64,000 nt of DNA, from positions 1,178,001-1,242,000 of the forward strand of contig NZ_JACORU010000001.1 of assembly GCF_014297445.1 (NCBI RefSeq), given 5' to 3'. Positions within the stretch are counted from its first letter, which is position 1; every line of letters begins with the position of its first letter. Made by a program: the position numbers and the translations under genes. The stretch is from Ramlibacter albus (GTDB taxonomy: Bacteria; Pseudomonadota; Gammaproteobacteria; Burkholderiales; Burkholderiaceae_C). Of the stretch, positions 30,038 through 39,061 are shown piece by piece. Below the pieces are notes generated by a model. The model was not told where the DNA came from. It did no database searches and worked only from the letters and a program-made list of their open reading frames with translations.

Positions 30038-31579
30038 TCAGCGGGTTCCGGTCGTCGGCGTGCCCTTCAGGCACCGGCCCATGTACGGCCACGTGTCGGT
30101 GATGAAGTAGTGGTAGATGCCATTCGGGAACTCCGGCGTCACGCCCGTGCGGCCGTTGCATTCGTCGAGGTCGCCGGAGCCCGCGGAGTACTCGTAGTCC
30201 TGCGTGAACATCCCCATGGGGTAGCTCGTGGTGGACGGCCGGCCGGTGCTGGGCGTCGTCTTCAGGCGGTAGCTGGAGGTGATCACCTTCAGCGAGCTGG
30301 AAGCGCTGGTGGCCGTGCTGTAGCCGTAGCGCGCGTAGATCGGGAAGCCGTCGAGCGCGAAGCCCACGAGCCGCATGACGGTGCCGCCGCCCAGCCGCGT
30401 GAGGAAGCCCTCGGGCATGCCGTGGTAGTGGTACGAGCCGTCGGGCTGCACGTGGGCGTTGTTGCTGTCCAGGCCCAGGTTCATCACCGTCTGGCCGAGC
30501 GCCTCGATGTTCCATGTGCCGGTGTTGCCGTCGGCGGTGCACGTGACCGTGCTGCCGGAGACGGCGCACGTGGCGGCGGTGGCCGGGTCCATCTTGATGC
30601 TGTTGAGGGCGTACCCGATGACGTGCACGTTGCTCGTGACCGAGGCGGCGATGGCCGGGATCAGCGGCATCGCGGCGTTCACGGTGACGGCCGCGATGGC
30701 GCTCGGGTTGTTCGCGTTCGGGAAGGTGCCGGTGGAATGGTCCGGGATGCCGTTGCCCGTCACCGTACGCTGCGTGCTGCTGCACGACCAGCTCGCGGTG
30801 CTGGTCTTGTTCACCGAAGCGCTGCTGTTGAACGCGCTGTAGCTGTAGCTGCACTGCACGCCGGCGGTGCTGCTGCTGGAGCTGGTGCTGCCGGAGGTGC
30901 CGCCCGTGCTCGTGGTCGACGAACCGGTGGAGCCGGTGCTGGACCCCGGTGTAGTGCTCGTCGTGCTGGTGGTGGTGCCCGACGTACTGCCGGTCGACGT
31001 CGTCGTCGAACCCGTGGTGGTGGTCGACCCCGTTCCAGTCGTCGTCGTGCCGCCTGTGGACGTGCTCGTGGTGCAAGTCGTCGGTGCCACCGAGCAGTTG
31101 AACGCGCTCAGCGCGCCCAGGCGCACGAGGTTGTTGCCGGTGATCGGCCCCAGCACGTACACCGCGGGCGTGGCCTCGGTCGTCACGCCGATGTAGTTGC
31201 CGGAGTTGGGGTAGTAGCGCACGTTGTAGATGCCGATCGTCGCGCTGACCTTGCCCGCGGGCGGGAAGAACGTGGCGAATTGCGCCTCGGCCCAGTCCAT
31301 CAGCTGCGTGGCCGTGATCGTGGCCGCCGTGGTGGTCTGCAGCACCTGCGCCTGCGCCGTCGGCCGGATCAGCGGCGTGCTGCGCACGCACTCGGTGCCG
31401 ACCAACTGGTAATCGCCGCTGGCCAGGCCCGCCGTGTCGCACGCGGACAGCGCAACGCGCGCTGCCATGGGCGAGGGCATCGACAGCCCGCTGGTCGTGT
31501 CGGTACTGCCGCCCCCGCATGCCGTGAGCATCGCGGCGGCGATCGTGGCGGCGCAGGCCGCGAACGTGCGCATGACCAT
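30038..31579 (-). CDS. YHYH-domain lipoprotein with Ser/Thr-rich linker
   Basis: A 513-residue exported protein. Lipobox MLTAC places the lipidated Cys at residue 21. An N-terminal globular part (TATQLMDWAEAQFATFFPPA; YYPNSGNYIGVTT) is followed by a long Thr/Ser/Gly linker, then a YHYH domain with DGSYHYHGMPEG, GFALDGFPIYARYG and NGIYHYFIT. YHYH proteins probably bind a metal through these His residues. GGAGAAAGCG precedes the start. The pairing with a HupE-type protein downstream suggests a metal-related pair on the cell surface. Confidence 0.88.
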   Translation of the reverse strand: MVMRTFAACAATIAAAMLTACGGGSTDTTSGLSMPSPMAARVALSACDTAGLASGDYQLVGTECVRSTPLIRPTAQAQVLQTTTAATITATQLMDWAEAQFATFFPPAGKVSATIGIYNVRYYPNSGNYIGVTTEATPAVYVLGPITGNNLVRLGALSAFNCSVAPTTCTTSTSTGGTTTTGTGSTTTTGSTTTSTGSTSGTTTSTTSTTPGSSTGSTGSSTTSTGGTSGSTSSSSSTAGVQCSYSYSAFNSSASVNKTSTASWSCSSTQRTVTGNGIPDHSTGTFPNANNPSAIAAVTVNAAMPLIPAIAASVTSNVHVIGYALNSIKMDPATAATCAVSGSTVTCTADGNTGTWNIEALGQTVMNLGLDSNNAHVQPDGSYHYHGMPEGFLTRLGGGTVMRLVGFALDGFPIYARYGYSTATSASSSLKVITSSYRLKTTPSTGRPSTTSYPMGMFTQDYEYSAGSGDLDECNGRTGVTPEFPNGIYHYFITDTWPYMGRCLKGTPTTGTR

Positions 31580-31761
31580 CGCTTTCTCCTCTCTCCATGA
31601 AATGGGCCGGATTCTGGCCGCCAAGTGTGGAGGAACCATGGAGCTTAGGGAAGGGCCCTAAGCGCCTTAGGTTTCCGGCCTGCGCCGGCACGGCCAACGA
31701 CCTAGGGCGAAGGGGTGTTTGGCTTACCTGCGCAAAGGCTGCAAACGGTGTCATCGAGGGC

Positions 31762-33399
31762 ATGGAAAACGCCCTCTTCACCGACCTGGTTTACGAGCCT
31801 TCCGCCACCCCCGCATGGACCTGCGTCTGCGGCGGTTGCGGCGGCAGCAGCGGCCTCGGCGCGGGGGGCAACACCCCCGGCGACTACGCCACCACGCCGG
31901 TGGACAACGCGTACCGCTACGTCGCGCAGGCCGCCGCGCAGGGCAACGGCGGCGTCGCGCCGCTGATGGCCGGCAGCAAGTGGACGAGCATCGACGCGGG
32001 CACGCAGAAGACGGTGGTCACCTTTTCTTTCGCCGACCCGCGCACCTCGGTGTTCAACTACGCCGGCGGCGAGAACTACGCGGCGACGCTGAAGGCCTTC
32101 TCGGACGCCGACAAGTCGCTGGTGCGCGCCATCCTCGAGAAGATCGCCGCCGTCTGCAACGTGCAGTTCGTCGAGGTCGCGGACAACGCCACGCAGTGCG
32201 GCGTGGTGCGCTATGGCTATTCCAGCCAGCCGGCCGCGATGAACTACGCCGGTTTCGCGTTCTACCCCTCGGCTGCGGCAATCGGCGGCGACGTGTGGAT
32301 CGACACCAACCAGAGCAAGGCCGAATGGGATTTCTACCGGCCCAACCTGCTGCTGCACGAGACGCTCCACGCGCTGGGCCTGAAGCACCCCTTCAGCGGC
32401 ACGGACCGCCTCGCAGCCGACCAGGACATCATCCCGAACACCGTGATGAGCTACTCCGCCGTGGCCGGCAGCAGCTCCGGCTCGCTGTCGCAGTACCCGG
32501 CCGAGCCCATGGTGTACGACGTCGCCGCGCTGCAGTACCTCTACGGCGCATCCAACGCGAATTCGGGCAACACCACCTACGACCTGGCCTCCGCGGAATT
32601 CCAGGGCGGCTTCCACACCGTCTGGGATGCGGCGGGCATCGACACCCTCGACGCCAGCCGTGTCGGCCGTGGTGTCACGCTGGACCTCACGCCCGGCAGC
32701 CACAGCGAAGTCGGCCGCGGCGTCACCGCGCAGGCCTACAAGGCCGACGGCACCAGCACCACCACCAGCTACAGCGCCACGCTGACGATCGCGCAGGGCG
32801 CCATCATCGAGAACGCCGTCGGCAGCGCGTATGCCGACCGCATCACGGCGAACGCCGCGTCCAACCGCATCGACGGCGGCGCGGGCACCGACACGGTGGT
32901 CTACACGGGCGGCCGCAGCGGTTACGAAGTGGTCCGCGCGGGCGCCACGACGACCGTGCGCGACGCGAACGGCACCGACACGCTGGTGAACGTGGAGCGC
33001 CTGCAGTTCGGCGACGCACGCGTCGCGCTCGACATCGACGGTAATGCGGGGAGCGCGGCCAAGCTGCTCGGCGCGGTGTACGGCGCCGGCGCGCTCTCGA
33101 ATGCTTCGCTCGTTGGCAGCACACTTGCGCAACTCGATGGCGGCGTCGATCGCCTGCAGGTGGCGCAGCGGGCGCTGGACGCGAAGCTCGGCGCGCACGC
33201 TTCGAGCACCGCCGTCATCGACCTGCTGTTCCAGAACCTGCTGGGCCGCAATGCAACCGCCGCGCAGCACGCCGAGCTGGACGTGCTGGTGGACGTGTTC
33301 GGCGCCGCGCCGCTCACGCTCGCGGCCGCGGAACTGCCGGTCAACCAGGAACAGGTGAACCTCGTGGGCCTTTCGGCCCACGGGCTCGCCTACGCCTGA
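31762..33399 (+). CDS. serralysin-like (M10) secreted metalloprotease
   Basis: A 545-residue protein without a Sec signal, as expected for type I secretion. The N-terminus has a Cys cluster (TCVCGGCGGSSG, about 25-36), followed by an M10 domain with the zinc site HETLHALGLKH (199-209) and Met-turn NTVMSYS. The C-terminal half carries serralysin-type beta-roll remnants (NAASNRIDGGAGTDTVVYTG) and a DUF4214-like end (LLFQNLLGRNATAAQHAELD). Only one RTX nonapeptide is visible. Convergent with an RTX gene four bases away; no type I transporter nearby. Confidence 0.85.
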   Translation: MENALFTDLVYEPSATPAWTCVCGGCGGSSGLGAGGNTPGDYATTPVDNAYRYVAQAAAQGNGGVAPLMAGSKWTSIDAGTQKTVVTFSFADPRTSVFNYAGGENYAATLKAFSDADKSLVRAILEKIAAVCNVQFVEVADNATQCGVVRYGYSSQPAAMNYAGFAFYPSAAAIGGDVWIDTNQSKAEWDFYRPNLLLHETLHALGLKHPFSGTDRLAADQDIIPNTVMSYSAVAGSSSGSLSQYPAEPMVYDVAALQYLYGASNANSGNTTYDLASAEFQGGFHTVWDAAGIDTLDASRVGRGVTLDLTPGSHSEVGRGVTAQAYKADGTSTTTSYSATLTIAQGAIIENAVGSAYADRITANAASNRIDGGAGTDTVVYTGGRSGYEVVRAGATTTVRDANGTDTLVNVERLQFGDARVALDIDGNAGSAAKLLGAVYGAGALSNASLVGSTLAQLDGGVDRLQVAQRALDAKLGAHASSTAVIDLLFQNLLGRNATAAQHAELDVLVDVFGAAPLTLAAAELPVNQEQVNLVGLSAHGLAYA

Positions 33400-33402
33400 G
33401 CG

Positions 33403-34572
33403 TCAGACGACCCTGACGTCGGTGGCGGCGTTCAGGTCGCTCACGCCGAGCAGCTTGAGGGACCAGCTCGGGTCGGAGACCAGCGTCACCTGCGTGTCGA
33501 GCACGCCGTCGGCGTTGAGGTCGAGCGTGTTGACGCGGAAGTTCAGGGCGTTGGCAATGGTCAGGCCGGAAAGCACCAGCTTGTCGCCTTGCGCACGGTT
33601 GAAGTCGGTAATCGTGTCCGAGCCGGGGCCGCTGAACACGCCCGTGCTCGTGCCGAACGCGAGCCTGAATTCGTCGGCGCCCTCGCCACCCGTGAGGATG
33701 TCGTTCCCGGCGAAGCCGGTGATGGTGTCGTTGCCCATCCCGCCCACGAGCAGGTCGGCGCCGAGCGTGCCGTTGAGGATGAGCCCGCTCGACGTGGGCG
33801 GCAGGTTGACCTGCAGGTCCTGCAGCCCCAGGCCGGTGTAGTTGGACAGCGTGAGCGAGAAGGACGGGTCGTTCACGAGCGTGATCTTCGTGTCGAGCCG
33901 GCCGTCGCCGGTGACGTCGGCCACCTGCACGCGGAAGTCGCCGACGTTCTCGAGCGTGATGCCGCTGATGGCCAGCTTGTCGCCGTCGGCACGGCTGAAG
34001 TCGGTGATGAGGTCGTTGCCTTCGCCCATGAGCGCGGAGCGCGAGCCGCCGGTGAAGTCGGACCAGTAGAAGCGCTGCTGCGTGTGGTTGCCGGTCACCA
34101 CCTGGATGTCCTCGCGGTGGCCGAACATCGCGGCGACCTGCGTGTCGCTCATGCCTTCGATGAAGGCGGCGTCGCCGTCGTGGTCCTCGTCGTGATCGTC
34201 GTCGTCATGCTCGTCGCCCACGAAGCCGTCGCGGTCGTTCTGCATCAGCCCCACGCTGATCTGCCCGTCGCCATTGACGTCGCGTCCGATGCCGAAGTCC
34301 CGCACCAGCGAGTGCAGCCACGCGCCGTAGGCCTGCGAGAACTGCGACTGCGTCGTCACGCCGTCGGCCAGCGGCGACAGGCCGTTGGCCGCCAGGTAGG
34401 CGGAGAAGCTGGAGGTGCCGCCCGCCACCATGCGCGAGCCGAAGTTGATGACGAACTGGTCGCTGCCGAGCCCGCCGGTCAGGACGTCGTTGCCGGCGCC
34501 CCCGGTGAGGATGTCGTTGCCCGCCGTACCGATGAGCGTGTCGTTGCCGGATGTGCCGTTGAAGATAGCCAT
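33403..34572 (-). CDS. RTX calcium-binding protein
   Basis: A 389-residue protein with N-terminal RTX nonapeptides (GTSGNDTLIGTAGNDILTGG onward to about 40) and a second RTX block near 280-310 (GGMGNDTITGFAGNDILTGG). EF-hand-like loops are also present (DVNGDGQISVG; DVTGDGRLDTK; DLNADGVLDTQ). An unusual acidic-His patch GDEHDDDDHDEDHDGDA lies near residue 120. Probably secreted by a type I system encoded elsewhere and folded by calcium. No catalytic domain seen. Confidence 0.85.
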   Translation of the reverse strand: MAIFNGTSGNDTLIGTAGNDILTGGAGNDVLTGGLGSDQFVINFGSRMVAGGTSSFSAYLAANGLSPLADGVTTQSQFSQAYGAWLHSLVRDFGIGRDVNGDGQISVGLMQNDRDGFVGDEHDDDDHDEDHDGDAAFIEGMSDTQVAAMFGHREDIQVVTGNHTQQRFYWSDFTGGSRSALMGEGNDLITDFSRADGDKLAISGITLENVGDFRVQVADVTGDGRLDTKITLVNDPSFSLTLSNYTGLGLQDLQVNLPPTSSGLILNGTLGADLLVGGMGNDTITGFAGNDILTGGEGADEFRLAFGTSTGVFSGPGSDTITDFNRAQGDKLVLSGLTIANALNFRVNTLDLNADGVLDTQVTLVSDPSWSLKLLGVSDLNAATDVRVV

Positions 34573-34776
34573 TTCGAAGTTCTCCCGAACGAAAGTTGCT
34601 GGTGCGTGAAGCCTACGCAGCCGCAGCGATACACGGGGTTAGCAAGGCGTTAGCGATGGTGTGGGCCGGCAAGGGCGAATGCGGCCGACGCGCACATGCG
34701 CCGCGCGCCGACAACCGCCCGACGGCATGCTCTCCTACAGGCGCAGGGTGAGCTCAACCATTAACATCCGGTGGTC

Positions 34777-36567
34777 ATGCAGTCCAAGCCGTCCGAACCC
34801 CCGGAGCCCGACAGCGACGTCGAGGAATCGACGATCTTCTGGCTGCGCATGGCGATGCTGCTGTCGCTGCTCATCCCGTGGGCCGTGTTCGCCGCCGTCG
34901 CGCTGTACGCGCACGACACCAGCCTGTACGAGGCGCAGCGTCGCATGGAGCGCATCGCCAGCATCGCCCACGAGCAGGCGCTGCGCGCCTACGAGACGCA
35001 GAAGCAGCCGGCCCCCGAGACCTTCACCGCCTTCTACCGCGAGCTCGCCAACAGCGAGGAGGGCACGATGCTGAGCATCGTGGGGCAGGACGGCCGCGTG
35101 ATCGCCCGCTGGCCGCTGATGCGCGAGGGCGAGCTGCGGGCGTCGCCCGGCGGCCCGCTGATGACGGCCATCGCGCGCGGCGAGAACCGGGGGCTGCTGC
35201 GCGGCGTGTCCCGCCTCGACGGCGTCAAGCGCATCGGCGCGTTCCGGCAGGTGGGCCGCTACCCCGTGTACGTCGTCGCGGGCAGCGACGAGGAAACGGC
35301 GCTGGGCAGCTGGCGGCGCCAGCTCTACGCGCTGGCGGCATTCATCCTGCCGCTGTCGCTGTGCCTGGCCTTCATCAGCTGGCAGGCGCTGCGCCGCACG
35401 CAACGCCACATCGAGGCGTCGCGCGCGCTGCACCGCGAGGCGCACGAGCGGCAGAAGGTGGAGGCCGCGCTGCGCCAGTCGCAGAAGCTGGAGGCCATGG
35501 GCCACCTCACCGGCGGCGTGGCGCACGACTTCAACAACCTGCTGATGGTGGTCAACCTCAACGCCACGCTGCTCAAGCAGAAGGTGGGCGAGGCGCAGCA
35601 GCGGCAGATCGAGGCCATCGAACGCGCGGTGGCCGCCGGCAAGAAGCTCACGCGGCAGCTGCTGGCCTTCTCGCGCCGCCAGCCGCTGGTGCCGCGCGTG
35701 GTGGACCTCACCGAGCTGATGCCGGCATTGGAAGACCTGATCCGCCCGGCGCTGGGCAGCAGCATCGGGCTGGAGATGAACGTGGCGGCCGGCACACGGC
35801 CGGTGAAGATCGACACGGGCGAGTTCGAGCTGGCGCTGATCAACCTCGCGATCAATGCGCGCGACGCGATGCCCGACGGCGGCATGCTGAACATCACGGC
35901 GGGCAACGAGGGCGAGTCGGTGGAGATCGCCGTGCGCGACACCGGCACGGGCATCGCACCGGAGAACATGGAGCGGGTGTTCGAGCCCTTCTTCACGACC
36001 AAGCCCGTGGGCTCCGGCACCGGCCTGGGCCTGAGCCAGGTGTACGGCCTGTGCGCGCGGGCCGGCGGCAGTGCGCGCATCGAAAGCCAGGTGGGCAAGG
36101 GCACCACGGTGTTCCTGCGGTTCCCCGCGGCCATCGCCGAAACTGCGGAGCCCGGCGCGGCGAACGACGGCGTGGGCCAGCCGCTGGAGAAACTGTCGCT
36201 GCGCGTGCTGATGGTGGAAGACAACCGCGACGTCGCCATGGCCACGCGCGAGCTGCTCGAAGGTGCGGGCTGCCGCGTCGTGCACGCCGTGCAGCCCGAC
36301 GAGGCGCTGGAGGTGCTGGGGCGCGACCAGCGGTTCGACCTGGTGCTCACCGACATCGTCATGCCCGGCGGCATGGACGGCCTGCAGTTCCAGGCCGAGC
36401 TGCGGCGGCTTTATCCCAAGCTGCCGGTGGTGCTGATGACCGGCTACGCGGAGAAGCTGGGCGAGGCCGAGGCCAAGAACCTCGTCGTGCTGCCCAAGCC
36501 TTTCGACGCGGGGCTGCTGGTGCGCACGCTGCGCGAGCAGCAGGCGCGAGCGGCCGAGACGGCCTGA
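34777..36567 (+). CDS. hybrid sensor histidine kinase with receiver domain
   Basis: A 596-residue membrane kinase. It has TM1 (24-45), a periplasmic sensor of about 140 residues, TM2 (184-202), a HisKA with the phosphoacceptor His250 (GHLTGGVAHDFNN), a HATPase (NLAINARDAMPDGG; GTGIAPENMERVFEPFFTTK; GSGTGLGLSQVYG), and a C-terminal receiver with Asp526 in LVLTDIVMPGG and VVLPKPF. No output regulator is adjacent, so phosphorelay partners are elsewhere. ATG at 34777 is used; a GTG two codons earlier is in frame. Confidence 0.93.
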   Translation: MQSKPSEPPEPDSDVEESTIFWLRMAMLLSLLIPWAVFAAVALYAHDTSLYEAQRRMERIASIAHEQALRAYETQKQPAPETFTAFYRELANSEEGTMLSIVGQDGRVIARWPLMREGELRASPGGPLMTAIARGENRGLLRGVSRLDGVKRIGAFRQVGRYPVYVVAGSDEETALGSWRRQLYALAAFILPLSLCLAFISWQALRRTQRHIEASRALHREAHERQKVEAALRQSQKLEAMGHLTGGVAHDFNNLLMVVNLNATLLKQKVGEAQQRQIEAIERAVAAGKKLTRQLLAFSRRQPLVPRVVDLTELMPALEDLIRPALGSSIGLEMNVAAGTRPVKIDTGEFELALINLAINARDAMPDGGMLNITAGNEGESVEIAVRDTGTGIAPENMERVFEPFFTTKPVGSGTGLGLSQVYGLCARAGGSARIESQVGKGTTVFLRFPAAIAETAEPGAANDGVGQPLEKLSLRVLMVEDNRDVAMATRELLEGAGCRVVHAVQPDEALEVLGRDQRFDLVLTDIVMPGGMDGLQFQAELRRLYPKLPVVLMTGYAEKLGEAEAKNLVVLPKPFDAGLLVRTLREQQARAAETA

Positions 36568-36584
36568 CGTCTACACTGCGGCCG

Positions 36585-37334
36585 GTGAAGGCCGCCCTGC
36601 GTTTTCTCCTTCTTGCGTTGGTCGCGTTGCCTGCGAAGGCGGGCGAGGTGTCCGTTGCCGTCGCCGCGAACTTCACGGTACCGATGCAGCAGGTCGCGGT
36701 GGCGTTCGAGCGTGCGACGGGCCACAAGGCCAGGCTCGCATTCGGGTCCACCGGCCGCTTCTACGCGCAGGTGAAGAACGGTGCGCCGTTCCAGGTGCTG
36801 CTGGCCGCCGACGAGGAAACGCCGGCACGCCTGGAGCGGGAAGGCTTGGCAGTTGCCGGCTCGCGCTTCACGTATGCGATCGGGCGCCTCGTGCTGTGGA
36901 GCGCAACGCCGGGTGTCGTCGACGAGCAGGGCGCCGTGCTGAAGCGGCCGGATGTGTCGCGCCTTGCCATCGCCGACCCGAAGCTCGCACCATATGGTGC
37001 TGCCGCCGTCGAGACGCTCACCGGGCTGAATCTCCTTGCGGCCTGGCAGCCGCGCCTCGTGCAAGGGGAGAGCATCGCGCAGGCCCACCAGTTCGTCGCC
37101 ACCGGCAATGCGCCCATCGGCTTTGTCGCCCTGTCGCAGGTGATGGTCGATGGCCGCGTGGCGAAGGGTTCCGCGTGGGTGGTGCCCGAACGCCTGCACT
37201 CGCCGATCCGGCAGGACGCGGTGCTGCTCGTGTCCGGCAAGGACAACCCTGCGGCCGCGGCGCTGATGCAGTTCCTTCGCGGCGGCGCGGCGCGCGCGAT
37301 CGTACGCGCGCATGGGTACGCGCCGGCGTCCTAA
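36585..37334 (+). CDS. modA: ModA-like molybdate/oxyanion-binding protein
   Basis: A 249-residue periplasmic binding protein with a signal peptide (FLLLALVALPAKAGE) and ModA features VAVAANFTVPMQQVAVAFER, GSTGRFYAQVKNGAPFQVLL, ADEETPARLEREG and GYAPAS at the end. It starts at a GTG 17 bases after the kinase gene. No modB/modC lies next to it, so it may serve a distant permease; other oxyanions (tungstate) are possible. Confidence 0.85.
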   Translation: MKAALRFLLLALVALPAKAGEVSVAVAANFTVPMQQVAVAFERATGHKARLAFGSTGRFYAQVKNGAPFQVLLAADEETPARLEREGLAVAGSRFTYAIGRLVLWSATPGVVDEQGAVLKRPDVSRLAIADPKLAPYGAAAVETLTGLNLLAAWQPRLVQGESIAQAHQFVATGNAPIGFVALSQVMVDGRVAKGSAWVVPERLHSPIRQDAVLLVSGKDNPAAAALMQFLRGGAARAIVRAHGYAPAS

Positions 37335-37396
37335 AATCCTAGCCCAAAGCGCGTAAAGAGCCACTTTCCCCAGCGTTACTCCTAGAAAACCAGGCC

Positions 37397-37672
37397 GTGA
37401 AATCACTACCCCGTCATCCGGAGCCGCTGATTGAATCCGCTGTTGAATTCGGCGCAGCCCTTCGTGCGGCACGAGCCGCCGCGGGGGTCAACTTGATTGA
37501 CGCTGCTGCGCAGCTCGGGATCGCCAAACAAACGTTGGCGAATCTCGAAACTGGCCAAGGTGGTGTCGCCCTTGACACGGCGTTTCGCGCCGCCGCGGAG
37601 TTCGGGTTGAGCCTGTTCGCCGTCCCGAAAGCGCGCCGCGAGAGTGTTCGCCGTGCAATCGAGCGAATCTGA
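37397..37672 (+). CDS. orphan XRE-family HTH protein, HipB-like
   Basis: A 91-residue DNA-binding protein (GTG start) with FGAALRAARAAAGVNLIDAA, QLGIAKQTLANLETGQGG and AEFGLSLFAVPKARRESVRR, like the HipB antitoxin. HipB normally precedes hipA, which is absent; the next gene is an unrelated lyase on the other strand. Its codon use is more AT-rich than its neighbours, suggesting acquisition or a remnant of a toxin-antitoxin pair. Confidence 0.65.
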   Translation: MKSLPRHPEPLIESAVEFGAALRAARAAAGVNLIDAAAQLGIAKQTLANLETGQGGVALDTAFRAAAEFGLSLFAVPKARRESVRRAIERI

Positions 37673-37686
37673 ATCCGAGTGAGGCG

Positions 37687-39039
37687 TTACCTCACAGCCC
37701 GCTGCGCCAGCACACGGTCCACCATCACCCCCGCCTGCCCGAGGTTCCGGCCCGGGTCGCAGAACCCCTCGAGCTGCGCCCGCGTGACGTGCTTCGAGAT
37801 CTCCGGGTGGGCGGCCAGGAAGTCGATCAGCGGGCGGTTCTCCGAGATGGCCTGGCGGCACAGGTCGTAGACAAGGTCGTGCGCATACTCGCGGCCGATG
37901 TACGGGCCCAGGCCCATCATCACCGCCTCGGACATCACCAGGCCGTTGGTCATGTCGATGTTGGCACGCATGCGCGTGGCGTCCACCTCGAGCCCCTTCA
38001 GCACGAACTTCGCCTGCTTGAGCGCGCCCGACATCAGGCAGAAGATTTCCGGCAGCACCACCCACTCGATCTCCCACGGACCGGTGGAGCGCTCATGGTC
38101 GGCGACCATGGCGTCCATCAGCGCAGCCGCATGCTGCCGCGCAACCGAGATGTTCGCGTGGATGTACAGGCACGAAATCGGGTTGCGCTTCTGCGGCATG
38201 GTCGACGACGAGCCGCGGCCGGGCGCGTAGGGCTCGAACACCTCGGCCACTTCGGTTTGCATCATCAGCTTGACGTCCATCGCGATCTTGCCGAGCGAGC
38301 CGCCCACGAGGCCGAGGAACGCGCCGACTTCCGCGATCGTGTCGCGCACCGTGTGCCATGAGATGAGGGGCTGCGCGAGGCCAAGCTCCTTCATGAGCGC
38401 GGCCTGCGTTTCCATCGCGCCTTTTTCCAGCGACGACAACGTGCCCGAGGCGCCGCCGAACTCGCCCATGAGCACGCGCGGCTTCAGTTGCTGCAGGCGC
38501 TCGCGGTGGCGGTCGATGCCCGCCAGGATCGACGCCATCTTGTAGCCGAACGTGATCGGCGTGGCCTGCTGCAGGTTCGAGCGGCCGATGATCGGCGTGT
38601 CGCGGTACTTGCGCGCGAGCGCGGCGAGTGCCTCGCCGATCTCGTCCAGGTCTCGCTCCACGAGTGCGAGGCTCTCGCGAATCTGCAGCACTGTGGCGGT
38701 GTCCGTGATGTCCTGCGTGGTGGCGCCCCAGTGGCAGTACTCGCCGAGCCCGCCGCGGCAATTCGCGTTGATCTGGTTGACCACCGCGATGATCGGGTAG
38801 CCGATCTGCTCGGTCTTCGCCTTGAGCTTCGCCCAGTCGATCTGCGAGAGCTCGCAGTTCTTCACGATCTCGTCGGCGGCTTCCTGGGGGATGATGCCGA
38901 GCTGCCCCTGCACCTTGGCGAGGGCGCGCTCGATGTCGAGGTACTTGGCGGTGCGGTTCTCGTCGGACCAGACGTCGCGCATGCGCGCGTCGCTGAACAT
39001 GTCGCCGAAGATGCGCGAGTCGATGATGGTGGAGGCCAT
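37687..39039 (-). CDS. PurB/PcaB-family lyase (fumarase/aspartase superfamily)
   Basis: A 450-residue lyase. It carries the superfamily signature GSSSTMPQKRNP, the preceding HWGATTQDITDTA and SNLQQATPITFGYKMA, and the C-terminal lyase cap. The superfamily performs reversible beta-elimination releasing fumarate or a related diacid (adenylosuccinate lyase) or cycloisomerisation (carboxymuconate). It is the last gene of the prpF-bug-hydratase-CoA-transferase operon, so a catabolic diacid is a better guess than purine synthesis. 22 bases separate it from the CoA-transferase gene. Confidence 0.85.
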   Translation of the reverse strand: MASTIIDSRIFGDMFSDARMRDVWSDENRTAKYLDIERALAKVQGQLGIIPQEAADEIVKNCELSQIDWAKLKAKTEQIGYPIIAVVNQINANCRGGLGEYCHWGATTQDITDTATVLQIRESLALVERDLDEIGEALAALARKYRDTPIIGRSNLQQATPITFGYKMASILAGIDRHRERLQQLKPRVLMGEFGGASGTLSSLEKGAMETQAALMKELGLAQPLISWHTVRDTIAEVGAFLGLVGGSLGKIAMDVKLMMQTEVAEVFEPYAPGRGSSSTMPQKRNPISCLYIHANISVARQHAAALMDAMVADHERSTGPWEIEWVVLPEIFCLMSGALKQAKFVLKGLEVDATRMRANIDMTNGLVMSEAVMMGLGPYIGREYAHDLVYDLCRQAISENRPLIDFLAAHPEISKHVTRAQLEGFCDPGRNLGQAGVMVDRVLAQRAVR

Positions 39040-39061
39040 GGTGTTCGTCTTTCTCTCGATG

